The notes under the pieces: generated by a model
Seen by the model: the letters and a program-made list of their open reading frames with translations, nothing else
The model's database searches: none
Told to the model about the DNA's origin: nothing
Position numbers and translations under genes: made by a program
Source of the DNA: CAWEFA01 sp963808135
Lineage (GTDB): Bacteria > Bacteroidota > Bacteroidia > Bacteroidales > DTGW01
Length of the DNA: 64,000 nucleotides
Direction: 5' to 3'
NCBI GenBank assembly: GCA_963808135.1
Contig: CAWEFA010000078.1
Span: 1-64,000, forward strand
Shown here: piece by piece, positions 47,234 to 55,537 of the stretch
Position numbering within the stretch: the stretch's first letter is position 1
How the letters are laid out: every line of letters starts with the position of its first letter

Positions 47234-48730
47234 ATGTTAAGTAACATCAAGTCGGTTTTAAAAAACACCTTTATATATGGCTTAGGCAACTTATCGACTA
47301 AGATAATAGGACTAATTTTATTGCCGCTGTATTCTACACATTTAAGTATTGAGGAATACGGAGTAATGAGTTTATTAGAAGTTTCATCACAGATATTGGT
47401 TGCCCTATTTGGTTTGGCGCTTTTCCAGGCTTTTTTCAGATGGTATTTTGACAAAAACTATATTGAAAAACGAAATTCGATTTTTTATACCACACTAATT
47501 TCTCTTGGCTTTTTGGCATTATGCATGGTTATTGGCCTTTCTTTTTTCTCAGGAAAATTCTCAATAATATTACTTAATTCAGCGCAATATTCATTTATTA
47601 TTAAACTTATGATTGTATCGGCCGGTTTGGATATTATTTTCCAGTCGCCTAATACGCTTATAAGGCTGCAGGAGAAACCAATATTATTTTCTACTGCCAA
47701 TATTATTAAATTGGTTACAAGTTTAATGCTTACTTTGCTGTTTTTACTTCATTATAAACAAAAAATTGAAGGCATATACAAAGCTCAGTTAATAGGACAA
47801 ATAATTTACTTACTATACCTTTCACGCTATATCCTGAAAAATATTACTCCGATTTTTGAAAAGACGATACTTTATGAAATGCTTTCATTCAGTTTTCCGT
47901 TGATGTTTTCAACAATTGCAGCCATAGTTTTAAATATGTCCGACAGGTATATATTATCATTCTTTGGAACGATGAAAGATGTTGGGCAATATTCACTGGG
48001 TTATAAAATGGCAAATACAATTTCTGTTTTTATTCTTGGTTCAATAAATATGGCATTGACTCCAATGATTTATAAAATGATAGATGCCCCAAACAGGATG
48101 CGCTTTTACTCAAAATTGATGACTTATTACGCATTTGGCCTTATTATTGTTATTCTTGGAATGTCTTTTTTTGGAAAAGAAATTATAAAATTCTTTGCAA
48201 GAAATCCTAATTATTGGAACTCATACAAAGTTATACCCATCATATCATTTGCAATTTTGTTTACCATGCTCAAAGATACCTCTATGACTGGATTGCAGAT
48301 AATGAAGAAATCAAAAATTATAGCAACAATAGTAATAACGGTCTCTTTCCTGAACATAATCCTTGATATTGTTTTTATTTCTCTTTTTAAAACAATTGGG
48401 GCTGCGTATGCCACGCTTGCCTCACAATTAATATATTTTGTACTGATTTTATTTTTTGCACAAAGGGTATATCCAATTCCTTACGAATTGCTAAAAATAT
48501 TTAAAATGATAATTCTGGGTATAATTCTATATGTCTTAGCTTCGTTTACAAATGATTATTCGCTGATAATAAGGTTAACGGTTAAATCGTTTCTGATACT
48601 AACATATCCAGCGATTTTATACTTTTTCAGGTTTTACGAACCTATTGAAATTGATAGGATTAAGGGCGCTATTAACAAATGGAGAGACCCAGGTACCTGG
48701 AAAACATTAATTAAAAAAATACAGTTATAA
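47234..48730 (+). CDS. Wzx-type polysaccharide flippase
   Basis: A 498-residue integral membrane protein with 12-14 predicted helices, MOP/MATE superfamily. It begins NTFIYGLGNLSTKIIGLILL, the standard Wzx start, followed by STHLSIEEYGVMSLLEVSSQ, then FSFPLMFSTIAAIVLNMSDR and LGYKMANTISVFILGSINMA. It flips lipid-linked oligosaccharide units across the inner membrane for O-antigen or capsule assembly. A separate short remnant of a similar protein's C-terminus lies downstream at 48913. No Wzy polymerase is identified in this window. Confidence 0.9.
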   Translation: MLSNIKSVLKNTFIYGLGNLSTKIIGLILLPLYSTHLSIEEYGVMSLLEVSSQILVALFGLALFQAFFRWYFDKNYIEKRNSIFYTTLISLGFLALCMVIGLSFFSGKFSIILLNSAQYSFIIKLMIVSAGLDIIFQSPNTLIRLQEKPILFSTANIIKLVTSLMLTLLFLLHYKQKIEGIYKAQLIGQIIYLLYLSRYILKNITPIFEKTILYEMLSFSFPLMFSTIAAIVLNMSDRYILSFFGTMKDVGQYSLGYKMANTISVFILGSINMALTPMIYKMIDAPNRMRFYSKLMTYYAFGLIIVILGMSFFGKEIIKFFARNPNYWNSYKVIPIISFAILFTMLKDTSMTGLQIMKKSKIIATIVITVSFLNIILDIVFISLFKTIGAAYATLASQLIYFVLILFFAQRVYPIPYELLKIFKMIILGIILYVLASFTNDYSLIIRLTVKSFLILTYPAILYFFRFYEPIEIDRIKGAINKWRDPGTWKTLIKKIQL

Positions 48731-48912
48731 TTTATTTTGGAAAACAAATTATTGGTTTTGAAAACTTTTAGTAATTTAAAGCATTTGATGGTTTTATACC
48801 TTTTGGTAATAGAAGAGCTTCAGATTTTTTTTGTAAAAAAATATTAGAAATTTTACAAACAATGTGAATATTAAATTTTGAAAATCGGTTTCATCGTGAA
48901 ATGGAATTTTAG
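48731..48912. other. AT-rich gap, nothing recognised
   Basis: No start or open frame of meaning. With the fragment at 48913-49083 it forms the 423-base interval between the flippase and the next glycosyltransferase, and it may be decayed coding sequence. Confidence 0.35.
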
Positions 48913-49083
48913 ACATATTTTTTTATTTGCAATCATAATCCGATTATCGATGGAACCATTCGCAGTACTTGTTTAGCAGCAATTTTTATTTTTATTGTTA
49001 TTGGTCTTAAAGTTTCAGATGATTTAAATGTCACATTTTTTTCAATGGTCAGAAAAGCAGGTGAACTTTTTAAAAAGATTTAA
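48913..49083 (+). pseudogene. Remnant resembling the C-terminus of a flippase
   Basis: An open frame of 56 codons without a start reads ICNHNPIIDGTIRSTCLAAI, a hydrophobic IFIFIVIGLKVSDDLNVTFF and FSMVRKAGELFKKI. This matches the last helix and tail typical of Wzx-type flippases (NPxxDGxIR, hydrophobic helix, LSDDLN, basic end). The intact flippase at 47234 has a different tail, so it is a remnant of a second one, probably left by gene turnover in the cluster. Confidence 0.4.
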
Positions 49084-49153
49084 CAAATGATTTACAAGCT
49101 AATTAAAAAGCCAGCTTTCACAAAAAAGGTTTAATCCAAAATATTATAAATTA

Positions 49154-50374
49154 ATGACATATCGATTTGTCAAAATATCGAATTACTATAATGATTTATT
49201 AAGGAGTTATTATCAGAATAATCCGGAATTAATTAATTTCTCATATCAACAACAATATGACCATTTCATGAAACAGGATTTTGGTTGGTCGGATTATTTT
49301 AAAATACATTTGAATAATATTGGCGTTGAAGCATACGAAATTATTGGTAATGGAAGCCAAATGCAAAAAGCCTGGGCAAAAGAACATGGATTTGAATATA
49401 ATAATGAGCTTATTATACAACAATTAAAAATATACAACCCCGATGTTCTTCTGGTTCACGATTTTAATATGCTTACTCCAGCTTATATCAGGAGATTAAA
49501 AAACGAATTACCAAATCTCAAGCAATTAATTGGTTATTGTTGTTCACCATTTTCAAAAGACAACCTGGAAGTATTCAGATGCTATAATTATATTCTTACT
49601 TGTTCCCCATTGTTTGCAGGTATATTCGAGGAAAACAATATTAAATGCTACTTATTTCCACATGGTTTTGAAAGTTCACTTGCCGAAAAGGTTTCAAAAA
49701 CCGACAGTTCAAAGGAAACAGATTTTATTTTTATTGGTTCGTTTATTCAAAGTTCAGATTATCATGATGAAAGAATAAAAATTATTGAAAGCTTAATTAA
49801 AGAAAAAATTGAATTGCAAATTTATTCGAATATAAAAGATGAAAAAAATGCCAATTTAATATTGAGACAAGTGGATTATATGATTGCACAAATATTAAAG
49901 AAGCTTAAATTACAATCGATCGGACAAAACATTCAGTTAATTAATAAAGCAATGACTCTTAATGCTATGCCAAAGAAAAGCAGGTTCTCTAATACTTTTT
50001 TAAGCAAAGTGATAAAACAACCATTATACGGACTGCAAATGCTAAATGCAATTGCCGGGGCAAAAATCGGATTTAATATTCACGGTGGGATTGCTGGGAA
50101 TTATGCAGCCAATATAAGAATGTTTGAAGTTACGGGTGCAGGCACTTTACTTTTAACAGATCACAAAAAAAACATCCGTGATTTTTTTGAGCCCGATTAT
50201 GAAATAATAACTTATAGCTCTTTTGAAGAGTGTATTGAAAAAGTCAGGTGGTTGCTCAATAACCCGGATAAAACAAATGCAATTTCGAAGGCCGGTCAAT
50301 TAAGATGTTTGAAAGATCATAGCATTAAGAACAGGGTAGAACTACTTCACGAAATTATAAAGGGCAATTTTTAA
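49154..50374 (+). CDS. CgeB-like glycosyltransferase
   Basis: A 406-residue GT-B protein. N-terminal half: DVLLVHDFNMLTPAYIRRL, LKQLIGYCCSPFSKDNLEV, YILTCSPLFAGIFEENNI; middle: FIFIGSFIQSSDYHDERI; C-terminal donor-binding part: GGIAGNYAANIRMFEVTGAG, TLLLTDHKKNIRDFF, and the tail NPDKTNAISKAGQLRCLKDH. The last block is the Glyco_trans_1_2/CgeB signature. Probably adds a sugar to the repeating unit; specificity unknown. Confidence 0.75.
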   Translation: MTYRFVKISNYYNDLLRSYYQNNPELINFSYQQQYDHFMKQDFGWSDYFKIHLNNIGVEAYEIIGNGSQMQKAWAKEHGFEYNNELIIQQLKIYNPDVLLVHDFNMLTPAYIRRLKNELPNLKQLIGYCCSPFSKDNLEVFRCYNYILTCSPLFAGIFEENNIKCYLFPHGFESSLAEKVSKTDSSKETDFIFIGSFIQSSDYHDERIKIIESLIKEKIELQIYSNIKDEKNANLILRQVDYMIAQILKKLKLQSIGQNIQLINKAMTLNAMPKKSRFSNTFLSKVIKQPLYGLQMLNAIAGAKIGFNIHGGIAGNYAANIRMFEVTGAGTLLLTDHKKNIRDFFEPDYEIITYSSFEECIEKVRWLLNNPDKTNAISKAGQLRCLKDHSIKNRVELLHEIIKGNF

Positions 50375-50443
50375 TTTTAACTTGTTTGTTATAAATTGTA
50401 AAATTTGCAATTCTGTTACAAACAAATAAAGGAGAAATAACAA

Positions 50444-51361
50444 ATGAAACTTTATCAAATTAAAAAAGCAATAAAATTAATTGGCAATTTAATTACAATG
50501 AATTTCCGGGCCAATAATGAAACAGCATTGCTGGCTTTAGGCGCGATGCTTTCCAAACAACAATGGCTAATGAATTCCAACAACATTAATGATTATGAAT
50601 TTAAAATTTTTAGTCAATTTGGCGATGACGGAATTATTCAGTATTTAATAAAAAACATTGCAATAGAAAATGAAATTTTTATAGAATTTGGCGTTGAAAA
50701 TTATCTGGAATCAAATACGAGATTTTTGATGATGAACAACAACTGGACCGGCTTTGTAATGGATGCTTCTGAAGCGGCAATGAAAAGTCTCCAAAATCAA
50801 AATTGGTATTGGAAATATAATTTAACTCAAAAAGCCATTTTTATTGATAAGGATAATATTAACGAATTATTAGCAAATACAGGATTTTCAAACATTGGCT
50901 TATTACATATTGACCTCGATGGGAATGATTACCATATATTTAATGAAATTGATTTGTCAAAATTAAATCCATCGATAATTATTCTGGAATATAATAGTGT
51001 TTTTGGAAAAGAAAGGCCAATAACAATCCCATACGATAAAAATTTTAACAGAACAAAAGCACATTATAGCAATTTATATTTTGGGGCTTCGTTGCCGGCG
51101 CTCAATTTTGCTGCATCGAAAAAAGGATATTCTTTAATTGGCTGTAATCTTGCAGGTAATAATGCTTATTTTATCAGAAAAGATTTATTGAATGAAAAAA
51201 TAAAAGAAATATCAGTTGAACAAGGGTTCAGAGATAATAAATTTAGAGAAAGTAGAAATAAAGACTATACTTTTTCATATCTTGCAGGAAAAGAAAGGCT
51301 TGAAATAATTAAAAGTCTTGAAGTATTAAATGTGGTAACTAATAAAAAGGAAATATTATAG
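50444..51361 (+). CDS. Conserved cluster protein, methyltransferase-like fold
   Basis: A 305-residue soluble protein with a good ribosome site (AAAGGAGA, seven bases ahead). FSQFGDDGIIQYLIKNI and IFIEFGVENYLESNTRFLMM resemble the start of FkbM/class I methyltransferase folds (E-F-G for the SAM loop), and IGLLHIDLDGNDYHIFNEID is the matching acidic segment. SAM-binding Gly-rich loop is reduced, so enzymatic activity is not certain. I know similar proteins only from glycan gene clusters. Five bases separate it from the aminotransferase gene. Confidence 0.6.
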   Translation: MKLYQIKKAIKLIGNLITMNFRANNETALLALGAMLSKQQWLMNSNNINDYEFKIFSQFGDDGIIQYLIKNIAIENEIFIEFGVENYLESNTRFLMMNNNWTGFVMDASEAAMKSLQNQNWYWKYNLTQKAIFIDKDNINELLANTGFSNIGLLHIDLDGNDYHIFNEIDLSKLNPSIIILEYNSVFGKERPITIPYDKNFNRTKAHYSNLYFGASLPALNFAASKKGYSLIGCNLAGNNAYFIRKDLLNEKIKEISVEQGFRDNKFRESRNKDYTFSYLAGKERLEIIKSLEVLNVVTNKKEIL

Positions 51362-51365
51362 AATA

Positions 51366-52479
51366 ATGGCCAATAAAAATTATCCGGTAAGCGAGACAAA
51401 CCTAAATGGCAATGAATTAAAATACGTTACAGATGCAGTTTCATCTTCATGGATATCATCGAATGGGAAATATATTGATCTTTTTGAAAATGAATTTGCC
51501 AATTACTTAGGCGTTAAACATGCCATTGCTGTATCTAACGGAACTGTTGCTATTCATCTCGCCTTGCTTGCTCTGAACATTGGGAAAGGGGATGAAGTAA
51601 TTGTTCCAAACCTTACTTACATAGCAACAGCAAATGCTGTGAGTTATGTGAATGCAACACCTGTTTTTGCAGATTCAGAAGCCGATACATGGAACATTAA
51701 TCCTGAATGTATTGAAAAACTTATTACGCCTAAAACCAAAGCAATCATTCCGGTGCATTTATATGGCAATCCTTGCAACATGGATAAAATTGCTACCATT
51801 GCAAAAAACCACAATCTTTACATTATTGAAGATGCTGCAGAAGCTATAGGGAGCCAATATCATGGGAAGAAAACCGGAAGTTTTGGACTTATTTCAACCT
51901 TTAGTTTTTATGGAAATAAAACCATTACTACCGGAGAAGGCGGTATGGTTGCTACCAACGATGATGAATTGGCATCGAAAATAAGGCTTTTTAAAGGCCA
52001 GGGCATGAGCTTTACCAAACGTTATTGGTTTGATGTAATAGGCTATAATTACAGGATGACGAACATGCAGGCAGCTATCGGCCATGCGCAAATGGAAAGG
52101 ATCAACGATTTGGTAAACGCAAAAAGACAAAATGCGCGTCACTATAATCGTTTCTTAAACGACATTGATCAGTCTGGTTTTACCTGTAGAATTACCTGGT
52201 ACTATCAATACCTATTGGATGTATTCCATTGTACTTAAAAATAGAACAAGGGAGGAACGCGAACGGTTTGCAAACAGGTTGAAAGAATTTGGAGTTGATA
52301 CACGCCCATTTTTTTATCTTATGACCGAGATGCCTCCTTACGTTAACCATAAAAAAGATGCTTGCCCGAATGCCTTTAAACTTGCTCAACAGGGTCTAAA
52401 TCTGCCAAGTTCGACATTACTGAAAGAAGAAGATATTCAGTACATTTGTGAAAGTATTAAGAAATGTTTAATCTCGTGA
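51366..52479 (+). CDS. DegT/DnrJ/EryC1-family sugar aminotransferase, one frameshift
   Basis: A PLP enzyme that adds an amino group to keto-sugar nucleotides. Seen: YPVSETNLNGNELKYVTDAV, YLGVKHAIAVSNGTVAIHLA, EVIVPNLTYIATANAV, EDAAEAIGSQYHGKKTGSFG and the PLP Lys in FSFYGNKTITTGEGG. The frame breaks at the T run 52178-52181; dropping one T joins NDIDQSG to LPVELPGTINTYWMYSIVLK. The rest then reads on to 52479, giving 370 residues, the family's usual length. It precedes a NeuD-like acyltransferase (16-base overlap): aminotransferase plus acyltransferase is the usual pair making N-acylated amino sugars. Confidence 0.9.
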
Positions 52480-53102
52480 ATAATTTACTAAAAAAAAGGA
52501 TAATCATTCATGGTGGCGGAGGCAATACAAGAACCATAATTGCTGTTCTCAAAAGCAATGGAATAATGGATGAAATAATTTGCATCGACAAACCTCTTGT
52601 TGCAGATGAAACTATTTTAGGCGTAAAGGTTTTTGAAAAAATTGCTTTTGCAAATTCCGATATCCATTTGATTTCTTATGGCGACAATCAGCATAGGGCA
52701 GAGGTTTACAATGAATTTAAAGAAAAGACCTTTTGCATAGGGAACTGTATTGCAAGTGATGCAATAATTTACAGTAAATCAATTTCTGCTAACGAAAATT
52801 TACAGGTATTTAACCGGGTATATATTGGTCCGGATGTAATAGTGGGAAATAACAACATTATCAATACCGGCGCAATTATTGAGCATGAAGTTACATTGAA
52901 GGATCATTTACATATAGCGCCAGGTTCAGTTATTTGCGGTAGGGCAACCATTGGGAATTATGTTTTTGTAGGAGCAAATTCGGTGGTTCGTGATAAAATT
53001 TCAATATGCGACAATGTAACAATAGGAGCTGGTTCTGTAGTAATTAGTAGTATAGAAGAACCAGGCGTATATGTTGGCAATCCGGTCAGAAAAATCAATT
53101 AG
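52464..53102 (+). CDS. NeuD/PglD-like sugar acyltransferase
   Basis: A 212-residue protein: N-terminal Rossmann-like nucleotide-sugar domain (IIIHGGGGNTRTIIAVLKSN), then left-handed beta-helix hexapeptide repeats (VYIGPDVIVGNNNIINTGAI, IEHEVTLKDHLHIAPGSVIC, ATIGNYVFVGANSVVRD). This is the NeuD/PglD layout; the His in IEHEV fits the catalytic base. It probably acetylates the amino sugar made by the upstream aminotransferase. The ATG overlaps that gene by 16 bases. Confidence 0.85.
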   Translation: MFNLVNNLLKKRIIIHGGGGNTRTIIAVLKSNGIMDEIICIDKPLVADETILGVKVFEKIAFANSDIHLISYGDNQHRAEVYNEFKEKTFCIGNCIASDAIIYSKSISANENLQVFNRVYIGPDVIVGNNNIINTGAIIEHEVTLKDHLHIAPGSVICGRATIGNYVFVGANSVVRDKISICDNVTIGAGSVVISSIEEPGVYVGNPVRKIN

Positions 53103-53104
53103 AT

Positions 53105-54325
53105 ATGAAGATTGCTATTTATGCTGATATTCCTAACGGAGCTTATGGAGGGATTCAACAATATATTGAAAAACTTACAAAATCGTTAATTGAGAATACG
53201 GATCATAAAATTTTAATTATCACAAACCGGGTTTTTTACGATCAATTCTTTAAACAATTTGAACAAGCTGATAATTTCAAAACATTAATTTCAAATAATA
53301 AGCAAAAAATTTTTACTATTCTTTTTTATAATCGTTATTCAAGAATAATAAGCAGTTTAATCTTTAATAAAATTCTTTTCATCAGCAAGCTGTCTGAATA
53401 TATTGGCAATATTAAGCCAGCAATATTAAAATACAAACCTGACGTTATCCATTTCCCTTTGCCAAATATGCAGGTTTATAATTGGGATATACCTGTAACA
53501 GTTAGCCTTCATGATCTTCAGCATGAATATTTTCCCGAATTCTTTAGTAAAACTCAATTATACTTAAGAAACCTTCACTTTAAAAAATCTGCCAGGGAGT
53601 GCAACCAGGTAATTGTTTCATTTGAACATGTGAAAAAAGACATTCATAAGATTTATCAAATCCCGCTTGAAAAAATCACCGTTACTTCTTTGGGAGCTGA
53701 AAACCGTTTTGAGCAAGTCGATATTATTTCGAAAGAAGAATTATTGAACCAATTTAACCTGCCTGAACATTTTATATTTTTCCCTGCACAAACATGGAAA
53801 CATAAAAACCATATTACTTTATTGAAAGCCTTGGTTTTATTGCGTGAAGAGTATAAGAAGAAAATATTCCTTGTTTGTTCGGGAATGAAAAATAATTACT
53901 TTTCTGAAATTAATAAATTTATCAAAGAAAATGCTTTGGAAAACCAAACAACATTTCTTGGGTTTATTTCTAACCGGGAATTATTTAGCTTATATAAATA
54001 TGCCGATTTGGTTGTTATTCCTACTCTTTATGAAGCCGGATCATTTCCTCTTTTTGAAGCCATGAGCATTGGCTGCCCGGTTATTTGTTCAAATGTTACA
54101 TCTTTGCCAGAAACTATTGGGGATGAACGATTTATTTTTAATCCATTATCGGAAGCAGAAATAGCGGATAAAATTCTTTATTTGTTAGAAGATGCTGAAA
54201 TCAGGCAACAAAACATTAGGAATAGCTATAACCAAATCAAGAATTTTTCATGGGCTTTAGCAGTAAAAAATTTTGAGAAAGCCTACTCTAATGCAATAGA
54301 AAATTACAAAACACATGGCAAATAA
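53105..54325 (+). CDS. Family 4 glycosyltransferase
   Basis: A 406-residue GT4. N-terminus MKIAIYADIPNGAYGGIQQY has the Gly-Gly acceptor loop. The linker region is NQVIVSFEHVKKDIHKIY; the donor domain is FIFFPAQTWKHKNHITLLKA (family P-G..H-K-N loop), TTFLGFISNRELFSLYKYAD and PTLYEAGSFPLFEAMSIGCP, where E-x7-E is the donor-binding signature. It transfers a sugar with retention of configuration, probably to a lipid-linked intermediate. It starts two bases after the acyltransferase gene and overlaps the next gene by 11 bases. Confidence 0.9.
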   Translation: MKIAIYADIPNGAYGGIQQYIEKLTKSLIENTDHKILIITNRVFYDQFFKQFEQADNFKTLISNNKQKIFTILFYNRYSRIISSLIFNKILFISKLSEYIGNIKPAILKYKPDVIHFPLPNMQVYNWDIPVTVSLHDLQHEYFPEFFSKTQLYLRNLHFKKSARECNQVIVSFEHVKKDIHKIYQIPLEKITVTSLGAENRFEQVDIISKEELLNQFNLPEHFIFFPAQTWKHKNHITLLKALVLLREEYKKKIFLVCSGMKNNYFSEINKFIKENALENQTTFLGFISNRELFSLYKYADLVVIPTLYEAGSFPLFEAMSIGCPVICSNVTSLPETIGDERFIFNPLSEAEIADKILYLLEDAEIRQQNIRNSYNQIKNFSWALAVKNFEKAYSNAIENYKTHGK

Positions 54326-55070
54326 CCGACCTTTAATTTCTTTTATAACGGTTGTATTCAATAGCGCGCAATATCTGGAAGCAACACTTTTAAGTATTAT
54401 TGACCAGACATTCCGTGAAATTGAAATTATAATAATTGATGGAGGTTCGACCGATGGCACCGTTGATATTATAAAAAAATATGAAACCCGCCTTGCATAC
54501 TGGATCAGCGAACCCGACAAGGGTTTATACGATGCTATGAATAAAGGATTGGCAAAAGCAACAGGCGATTATGTTTGCTTCATAAATTCAGGCGATCAGC
54601 TATACTCGAACGAAATTATTGAAAAAGCTTTTGGAAATTTATCGACTCTGCCTGATATAGTTTACGGAGAAACTATGATAATCGATTTTCAGGGTAATGA
54701 AATTGGGTTAAGAAGGCTAAAAGCCCCCGACAAACTTACTTGGAAATTGTTCAGGGAAGGAATGCTCGTTTGCCATCAATCGGTTTATGTGAAAAAAGAA
54801 ATTGCACCAGAATACAATCTTCGTTATCGCATTGCTTCCGATTTCGACTGGGTATTAAAAGCGCTCAGGAAAGCCAAATCCATTCACAATACAGGGCTTA
54901 TCCTTTCGAAATTTCTCGATGGCGGCATGAATAAACGAAATATTCCCCGTGCATTAATAGAACGGTTTCAAATTATGGTTTCCAATTTCGGTTTTTTCCC
55001 AACCTTATTCAGGCACATAGTAATCGGCACAAGGTTTTTCATATATTTCATCAGGCACAAAAGATTTTAA
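54315..55070 (+). CDS. Family 2 glycosyltransferase
   Basis: A 251-residue GT2, inverting GT-A fold. Seen: PLISFITVVFNSAQYLEATL, EIIIIDGGSTDGTVDIIKKY (nucleotide-binding D), WISEPDKGLYDAMNKGLAKA, GDYVCFINSGDQLYSNE (DxD equivalent is SGD) and VCHQSVYVKKE. This is the WcaA/PGL-like short type common in O-antigen clusters. It is the last gene of the polysaccharide cluster, with the ATG inside the preceding gene. Confidence 0.92.
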   Translation: MANNRPLISFITVVFNSAQYLEATLLSIIDQTFREIEIIIIDGGSTDGTVDIIKKYETRLAYWISEPDKGLYDAMNKGLAKATGDYVCFINSGDQLYSNEIIEKAFGNLSTLPDIVYGETMIIDFQGNEIGLRRLKAPDKLTWKLFREGMLVCHQSVYVKKEIAPEYNLRYRIASDFDWVLKALRKAKSIHNTGLILSKFLDGGMNKRNIPRALIERFQIMVSNFGFFPTLFRHIVIGTRFFIYFIRHKRF

Positions 55071-55537
55071 AGCGCTATAAGTATTTACCAGCCGATATTT
55101 CCTGCTTCATTACATTTATTTTAAGCTTCGGATTCCATGTTGAATAAAGCATAGAACAATAATTTATTCAGCGCCTTTCCCAATTTTTTTAATCTAAATT
55201 GAAAAATAAAATCATTTCATTTGGGGGTTACAGCATTTATTTTCGTCATATACATAACAAAGTGTAATTTTTAATTTCCGGAAAATTAAGTTGGCTTTTG
55301 AAAATAATATGTCAAAGACAAAGAATAATTAATAAATGCAATGTTAGTTAGTTATTAATTTTGTTTACCCCCCCTCCTTTAAAAAGTGGGCTAACCGGAC
55401 AGAAGCCGCTATCCGGTTATTCCCCTTTTTTTAGGGGTTGGGGTGAAAAACTTCAATTTAGCGTTTACATGATGCTGATTATTCTTTGACATGTAATCAT
55501 AAATGTTGTCATTTTTTAATAAATAAACTTTACAACT
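55071..55537. other. Gene-free region upstream of the SusD-like gene
   Basis: No coding frame found. It contains the palindromic repeat at 55368-55445 and should hold the promoter for the tandem SusD gene. A TTTG-containing stretch near 55490 (TATTCTTTG) has one base too many for the standard -7 box. Confidence 0.5.
55368..55445. repeat. C/G-run palindromic intergenic repeat with internal hairpin
   Basis: Outer arms CCCCCCCTCCTTTAAAAAG and CCCCTTTTTTTAGGGGTTGG are roughly complementary around an inner perfect hairpin AACCGGA...TCCGGTT. Composition recalls the C5/G5 repeats at 18161 and 63770, but the sequence is not the same, so it is at best a distant family member. It may act as a terminator for the upstream glycan cluster. 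Confidence 0.55.
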
